A DNA stretch of 64,000 nt, taken from the NCBI RefSeq assembly GCF_001577305.1, contig NZ_CP014518.1:3472001-3536000 (forward strand), read 5' to 3'. Numbering within the stretch: the first letter of the stretch is position 1; each line of letters starts with the position of its first letter. The notes under the pieces were generated by a model. It did no database searches, was not told where the DNA came from, and was given only the letters and a program-made list of their open reading frames with translations. Made by a program: the position numbers and the translations under genes. Positions 59,665 to 64,000 of this stretch are shown here, one piece after another. The DNA is from Sinomonas atrocyanea. Lineage in GTDB: Bacteria; Actinomycetota; Actinomycetes; Actinomycetales; Micrococcaceae.

Positions 59665-61176
59665 ATGACGCGCCCGCTGCGCCTCGCCGAGGTGATGGCC
59701 GCGGTCTCGCTCGCCACCGACCTCGGCATGGGCCAGCCGCTCGAGCAGTGCCTGAGGACCTGTCTCACGGCGCTCGAGTTGGCAGATGCCGCGGGCGTGG
59801 AGCGCGGCACGCTGTCCGAGGTGTACTGCACCGCGCTCCTGAGGTTCCTCGGCTGCACGGCTGACGCGCACGAGGCCGCGGCGCTCGCTGGCGGCGACGA
59901 GATCGCGCTGCGGGCAGCCATCGCGCCCGTGCTCGGCGCACCGCCGCACGAGTTCCTCCGCGGGGTCGTGCCAGCTCTTGCTCCGGGGCGTACCCTCCTG
60001 CCGCGTGCAAGGGCTGCCACGGTGTTCCTGGCGACGGGGAGGGACACGCTCCGTGCCGGCGTGCGGGCCCACTGCGAGGCCGCGGAGATCCTCGCGGTGC
60101 GGCTCGGTCTCCCCGCAGTGACGAGGGCCGCCCTGAGGGCCGCGTTCGAGACCTGGGACGGAAAGGGGTTCCCCGACGGGCTCGCCGGGGAGGATATCCC
60201 CCTCCCCGCGCGGATTGCCTTCGCTGCCCGCGACATCGAGGTGATCAACCGCCTCCACGGGCGCGAGGCCCTGCGCGATGCGCTCAGCGCGCGGTCGGGA
60301 GGCTCCCTGGATCCAGCGCTCGCGGAGACCGCCCTCCGGCACCTCGACCGGCTCCTCGAGGCGGCGCAGACGGAGAGGCCCTGGGACGAGGCGCTGCGCC
60401 GCGAGCCTGCACCCGTCGCAACTGTCCCCGACGACCGGATCGACGAGGTCCTGACGGTGTTCGCCGACTTCGCCGATCTCAAGGTGCCGGCCCGGGCGGG
60501 CTTTTCTCGCGATGTCGCCGCCCTCGCGGCCTCGGCAGCCCCGGACCATGCGGAGACCCTTCGCGGCGCTGGCCTCGTCGAGGATCTCGGACGTGCTGCG
60601 GTCCCCGCCGGTGACCCCGCCGGGTCCCTGGATGCCAGCGAGCGGCTCCGGCTGCACCCGTACTACAGCGAGCGCATCCTGGCGCGGGTTCCCGCCACGG
60701 CCCCGCTGGCCCGGCTCGCAGGCATGCACCACGAGCGGCTCGACGGCTCCGGCTACTATCGCGGGGCGACGGCCGGCGAGCTGCCGTGGGAGGCGAGGGT
60801 CCTGGCGGCCGCAGACGCCTTCCGCGAGCTGCTCATTGCCGCTCCCGGCCGGCCCCAGCCCTCCGCGGCCCGGGCCGCGGACGCGCTCTCCCGGGAAGCA
60901 CCGCACCGCCTTGACAGCGACGCCGTGGACGCTGTCCTCGCTGCCGCGGGCGCGAGGGACCGCCGTTCACGTCCCGCATGGCCAGCGGGCCTCACCGCCA
61001 GAGAGGTCGAGGTCCTGCGGCTCCTCTGTCACGGGGCGACCAAGAAAGAGGTCGCGGCGGCGCTGGCAGTCTCACCGGCCACCGCCGACCACCACGTGCG
61101 CCACATCTACGTCAAGACCGGGTGCTCGACCCGGGCGGGAGCAGCCCTGTTCGCTGCCGCCCATGATCTCCTCTGA
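59665..61176 (+). CDS. Degenerate HD-GYP-like domain protein with LuxR-type HTH
   Basis: A 503-aa protein of an actinobacterial HD-domain/LuxR family. The first half has AHCEAAEILAVRLGLP, then FETWDGKGFPDGLAGEDIPLPARI; the second HD-GYP-like half has AGFSRDVAALAASAA, AGLVEDLGRAAVP and MHHERLDGSGYYRGATAG; the end (LTAREVEVLRLLCHGATKKEV, SPATADHHVRHIYVKTG) is a LuxR HTH. Relatives normally read GHSR and LVHDLG where this protein has GFSR and LVEDLG, and GYP is GYY, so two metal-binding His are missing and phosphodiesterase activity is doubtful. It may instead sense a ligand and bind DNA. ATG 59665. Confidence 0.82.
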   Translation: MTRPLRLAEVMAAVSLATDLGMGQPLEQCLRTCLTALELADAAGVERGTLSEVYCTALLRFLGCTADAHEAAALAGGDEIALRAAIAPVLGAPPHEFLRGVVPALAPGRTLLPRARAATVFLATGRDTLRAGVRAHCEAAEILAVRLGLPAVTRAALRAAFETWDGKGFPDGLAGEDIPLPARIAFAARDIEVINRLHGREALRDALSARSGGSLDPALAETALRHLDRLLEAAQTERPWDEALRREPAPVATVPDDRIDEVLTVFADFADLKVPARAGFSRDVAALAASAAPDHAETLRGAGLVEDLGRAAVPAGDPAGSLDASERLRLHPYYSERILARVPATAPLARLAGMHHERLDGSGYYRGATAGELPWEARVLAAADAFRELLIAAPGRPQPSAARAADALSREAPHRLDSDAVDAVLAAAGARDRRSRPAWPAGLTAREVEVLRLLCHGATKKEVAAALAVSPATADHHVRHIYVKTGCSTRAGAALFAAAHDLL

Positions 61177-61187
61177 GACCGGGACCG

Positions 61188-62033
61188 TCAGACCCGAGGG
61201 GCGCGGCCGAGCTCGCGGGTGATCTCGTCCGAACGCTCGACGGCGGCACGCGCGCCGTCGGCGATGATGCCCGGCAGGCCCCGCTCGTCGAAGACGCGGA
61301 TGGCCTGCTCGGTGGTGCCCTTGGGGCTCGTCACGGCGCGCCGGAGCGCGGCCGGGTCCGCGCCGGGCTCGTCCAGCATGTAGCCGGCGCCGACCACCGT
61401 CTCGCGCGCGAGCTGGAGCGCGAGCCGGGGCTCGAGGCCGAGCGACTCGCCAGCCTTGGCCATGGCCTCGGCCAGGTAGAAGGCGTACGCGGGGCCGGAT
61501 CCGCTCACGGCGCTCACCGCCGCGATCTGGTCCTCGGAGACCTCCACCACCAGGCCGAGGCCGCCGAAGAGCTTCTTGATGTGCTCGACCTGCTCGGTGG
61601 TGGCGTGCGTGCCGCGCGCGAGGGCCACGACGCCCTTGCCGAGCCGGGAGGGGGTGTTCGGCATGGTGCGGATCACCGGCTGGCCCTCGGGCAGCTCACG
61701 CTCGAGCTGCTCGATCGACACGGCGGCGGCCACGCTCACCACGACGGCACCCGGGCTGAGCACGGGCGCGATCTCGCGTGCGACGGCCGCGACGCCGACG
61801 GGCTTGACGCCGATGACCACGATCGAGGCCCCGCGCGCGGCCTGCGCGTTGGAGTCGCTCTCCTCGTCCCAGGCCATGACGGTCACGCCGTAGCGCTCGG
61901 CCAGCTCCGAGGCGCTCTCCCGGCGCCGCACGGTGGCGACGATGTCCGTCTTGGGGAAGCCGGCCGCGAGCAGGCCGCCCATGATGGCCCCGTTCATGGA
62001 GCCCGTGCCGAGGAATGCGATCTGGTTGCTCAT
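61188..62033 (-). CDS. proC: Pyrroline-5-carboxylate reductase
   Basis: A 281-aa P5CR: Rossmann motif IAFLGTGSMNGAIMGGLLAAG, RTMPNTPSRLGKGVVALARG, and the C-terminal signature SAVSGSGPAYAFYLAEAMAKAGESLGL plus AVTSPKGTTEQAIRVF. It reduces P5C to proline with NAD(P)H. ATG 62033. In mycobacteria proC stands beside an HTH gene and bS22, which here are 20 kb away; the ppx and isomerase-like neighbours are the same. Confidence 0.94.
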   Translation of the reverse strand: MSNQIAFLGTGSMNGAIMGGLLAAGFPKTDIVATVRRRESASELAERYGVTVMAWDEESDSNAQAARGASIVVIGVKPVGVAAVAREIAPVLSPGAVVVSVAAAVSIEQLERELPEGQPVIRTMPNTPSRLGKGVVALARGTHATTEQVEHIKKLFGGLGLVVEVSEDQIAAVSAVSGSGPAYAFYLAEAMAKAGESLGLEPRLALQLARETVVGAGYMLDEPGADPAALRRAVTSPKGTTEQAIRVFDERGLPGIIADGARAAVERSDEITRELGRAPRV

Positions 62034-62343
62034 GCCCCCATCCTGCCAGCCGGGGGCGGCCGCCGCATGCCGGCCGGCGGATCCTTTCCCAGCCTTTTCC
62101 CACCCTCGCCCCGGTGTTCTCCCATACTCCGTCCCTAGAGTTGCTAATACCTCACAGGGTGCGAGTGATGGGGCGGTCAGTCTCCCCCCAAGACTGACCG
62201 CCAGGCACTGGCAGTTCGGATGCATGGTCCCCTAACCTTCCCCGAACTGCCAGTGCCGAACTCGTTTAAGGGGTCCTCTTCCTCGGGCGGCGCAGGCAGC
62301 TCCGGCGCCGGCCCCGGGCAGGGGCCGCCGCCGAAGCCCCGGC
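62034..62343. promoter_or_regulatory. 310-bp gap with two strong hairpins between the isomerase-like gene and proC
   Basis: Two perfect inverted repeats: GGCGGTCAGTCT (62172-62183) with its complement at 62191-62202 and a 7-nt loop; and GGCACTGGCAGTTCGG (62204-62219) with its complement at 62242-62257, a 16-bp stem with a 22-nt loop. They stand one base apart. Both fit terminators of the upstream (leftward) isomerase-like operon, but two such stems in series are unusual. The left part may hold the proC promoter; I could not assign boxes. Confidence 0.6.
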
Positions 62344-63246
62344 CTAGATCCCGCTGCCCGCGTCGAGGCGGGCGCGCTGGCCCAGATGGGTCCGCGCGAA
62401 TTCGAGGGTCTCGGCGAGCATCCGCTCCCGCTCCCCCGTCACCCTGGCCTTGCGCGTGCTGATCTCGGCGACCACAGCGCCGTCGAACCCGTTCCCGCCC
62501 AGGTGCGCGAGGCACTCGGCAACCCGCTGGGTCCCCTGCCCCGGCAGGAGGTGCTCGTCGCGGAACGAGCGACCGGAGCCGTCCGTCAGGTGGACGTGCC
62601 GCAGCGTGCTGCCGAGCGCCTTGATCGCGGCGAGGCTGTCCTCGCGCGCGGTCGCCGCGTGCGAGAAGTCCCACGTGACGTCCTGGTAGCCCTGCCCGAT
62701 GGGATCCCAGTGCGGGAGGTAGGCGAGCGTCTCGCGCCCGCGGACGCGCCACGGATACATGTTCTCCACCGCGATCCGGACCCCGTAGGCGTCGGCCAGG
62801 TCCCGGACCCCGTGCGCGAACGTCTCCGCGTAGTTGCCCTGCCACCGGAACGGCGGGTGCACCACCACGGTCTCGCACCCGACGTCGACCGCCATCCGGC
62901 AGGACTGGCTGATCTTGTTCCACGGCGAGCCCCACACCTGCTGGGTCAGCAGGAGCGTGGGCGCGTGGATGGAGACGATGGGCTGGTCATAGTGCTGGGC
63001 GAGCTGGATCAGCTCGTCGGCCTTCTGGCTCGTGGAGTTGTTGGTGACCATGACCTCGACCCCGTCGAAGCCGAGGTCGGCGGCCACCGCGAAGGCGTCA
63101 TGGACGCTCAGCGGATAGACCGAGGCACTCGAGAGGGCTACGGGGATCTCCCCTCCGTCCGCGCGCTCGTCCGCCTCTGGGGCCGTCTGAGGTGCTGTCT
63201 CCACGTGGGTTCCCGCTTCCGCTCCGGTGCCGCTGGATGAGTTCAT
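62344..63246 (-). CDS. Sugar phosphate isomerase/epimerase-like TIM-barrel protein
   Basis: A 300-aa AP_endonuc_2 (xylose-isomerase-like) protein. After a Ser/Glu-rich 35-residue start, ALSSASVYPLSVHDAFAVAADLGFDGVEVMVTNN opens the barrel (split here), then VSIHAPTLLL, TVVVHPPFRWQGNYAETF, IAVENMYPWRVRG, VTWDFSHAATAREDSLAAI and RHVHLTDGSGRSFRDEHLLPGQG with metal-binding Glu/Asp/His. It overlaps the ppx stop by 4 nt (ATGA). Located as in mycobacteria between ppx and proC; substrate unknown. Confidence 0.9.
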   Translation of the reverse strand: MNSSSGTGAEAGTHVETAPQTAPEADERADGGEIPVALSSASVYPLSVHDAFAVAADLGFDGVEVMVTNNSTSQKADELIQLAQHYDQPIVSIHAPTLLLTQQVWGSPWNKISQSCRMAVDVGCETVVVHPPFRWQGNYAETFAHGVRDLADAYGVRIAVENMYPWRVRGRETLAYLPHWDPIGQGYQDVTWDFSHAATAREDSLAAIKALGSTLRHVHLTDGSGRSFRDEHLLPGQGTQRVAECLAHLGGNGFDGAVVAEISTRKARVTGERERMLAETLEFARTHLGQRARLDAGSGI

Positions 63247-64000
63247 GCGCGCGCCCTCGAGGGGTGCATGCGCTCTGATCGCCGACGCTCGCTCTGGATG
63301 GGCCCGATGTGCGCCGGGGGCTCGAGGGGGCCGTCGTGGACGAGCTGGTCGAGCCGGCGGAGGATGAGGCCCTCGCGCAGGGCCCAGGGGCAGATCTCGA
63401 GCTCGTCCACTTCGAACTGCTCCATGGCCGCCTCGGCGGCGAGGGCGCCGGCGAGGAGCTGGGGCGCGCGCGCCTCCGAGACCCCGGGGAGGTGGACGCG
63501 GTCGGAGGCGGCCATCGCCGAGATGCGCTGGGCCCACAGCCCGAGGTCGGTCCGCTGCAGCACGCGCCGCACGTACGGCCCGGCGCCCGACGGCGCGGCG
63601 CCGGCGATGCGGGCCAGCGAGCGGAAGGTCTTGGACGTCCCCGTGACGAGGTTGGGCCGGCCCGCCTTCTCGAACCCCTTGACCACCGGCCTCAGGGTGT
63701 CGCGGAGGTACTTGCGCAGCTCCTTGATGCTCTTGGCCGTGGGCGGGTCCTCCGACAGCCAGTCGCGGGTGAGGCGCTGGGCGCCGAGCGGGACCGAGGT
63801 CGCGACGGCGGGCAGGGAGTCGTGACCCATCGCCATCTCGAACGAGCCGCCGCCGATGTCGAGGTCGAGGATGGTGCCGGCACCCCAGCCGTACCAGCGC
63901 CGGACGGCGAAGAACGTCATGGCGGCCTCCTCGGGCCCGGTGAGCTCCTGGAGCGTCACGCCGGCCTCCTGCTGGACCCTGTCCAGGACCGCGTCGCCGT
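63243..64000 (-). CDS. ppx: Exopolyphosphatase/guanosine pentaphosphatase (Ppx/GppA) family protein, N-terminal part missing
   Basis: The frame enters from the right window edge (DAVLDRVQQEAGVTLQEL), passes LTGPEEAAMTFFAVRRW, GAGTILDLDIGGGSFEMAMGH (phosphate 2 loop of the ASKHA fold) and ATSVPLGAQRLTRDWL, and ends RRRSERMHPSRARA. At least 252 C-terminal residues of a usual 310 are present. The enzyme hydrolyses polyphosphate or pppGpp. It is coupled to the isomerase-like gene by a 4-nt overlap. Confidence 0.9.
   Translation of the reverse strand, partial: GDAVLDRVQQEAGVTLQELTGPEEAAMTFFAVRRWYGWGAGTILDLDIGGGSFEMAMGHDSLPAVATSVPLGAQRLTRDWLSEDPPTAKSIKELRKYLRDTLRPVVKGFEKAGRPNLVTGTSKTFRSLARIAGAAPSGAGPYVRRVLQRTDLGLWAQRISAMAASDRVHLPGVSEARAPQLLAGALAAEAAMEQFEVDELEICPWALREGLILRRLDQLVHDGPLEPPAHIGPIQSERRRSERMHPSRARA

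Overview
The window is high-GC chromosomal DNA from an actinobacterium, most likely a Micrococcaceae member (Arthrobacter/Sinomonas-like). This rests on gene families rather than database hits: menaquinone genes menB-menE-menA, cytochrome c maturation system II (TlpA, CcdA, ResB, CcsB), a DUF222/HNH endonuclease, Rex, the tiny mycobacterial-type ribosomal protein bS22 beside an excisionase-like HTH gene, and frequent GTG/TTG starts with 1-4 nt gene overlaps. I see no rRNA, tRNA, CRISPR array, insertion sequence or prophage.

Layout. 1-10 kb: a cut CoA-transferase and class II amidotransferase, then a phenylacetate-type catabolic set (paaZ; separately an acyl-CoA dehydrogenase/enoyl-CoA hydratase/thiolase operon), each set preceded by a similar TetR-like (PaaR-type) palindrome. 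A frameshifted SGNH hydrolase and a 22-bp-unit tandem repeat array lie between them. 10-16.5 kb: CPBP protease, YceI proteins, an ABC-F ATPase, a duplicated-domain lipoprotein, a VOC gene broken by two amber codons, and lactate dehydrogenase. 16.5-22.5 kb: a LacI-controlled ABC transporter/oxidoreductase operon with a readable promoter and two perfect operators. 22.5-33.5 kb: menaquinone synthesis and cytochrome c maturation. 33.5-41.9 kb: YceI, short-chain dehydrogenases, small membrane proteins, Rex, glutaredoxin-like and HAD proteins, bS22 and the HTH gene.

41.9-48.2 kb: DAHP synthase preceded by a 17-residue leader peptide (MFKRWYAYFALALEGQA) and an attenuator, then a group of ANTAR, DevR/DosR-like and uncharacterised genes carrying DosR-like palindromes. 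The DosR-like regulator lacks the normal phospho-acceptor aspartate, and two of the uncharacterised proteins are paralogues of each other. 48.2-52 kb: thiolase plus 3-oxoacid CoA-transferase with a divergent IclR regulator and paired operators. 52-61.2 kb: hydrolases, a terpene-cyclase-like protein, ArsR, AcuC-type deacetylase, a KtrAB/Trk potassium pair, UDG and an HD-GYP/LuxR fusion with degenerate HD residues. 61.2-64 kb: proC, a sugar-phosphate-isomerase-like gene and a cut Ppx/GppA gene.

The most interesting items are the aromatic-residue leader peptide of the DAHP synthase gene, the 22-bp repeat family found at two loci (with a 14-bp relative at a third), the atypical DosR-like cluster with its paralogous unknown proteins, and the LacI operon that may import and oxidise an amino-acid/sugar conjugate.
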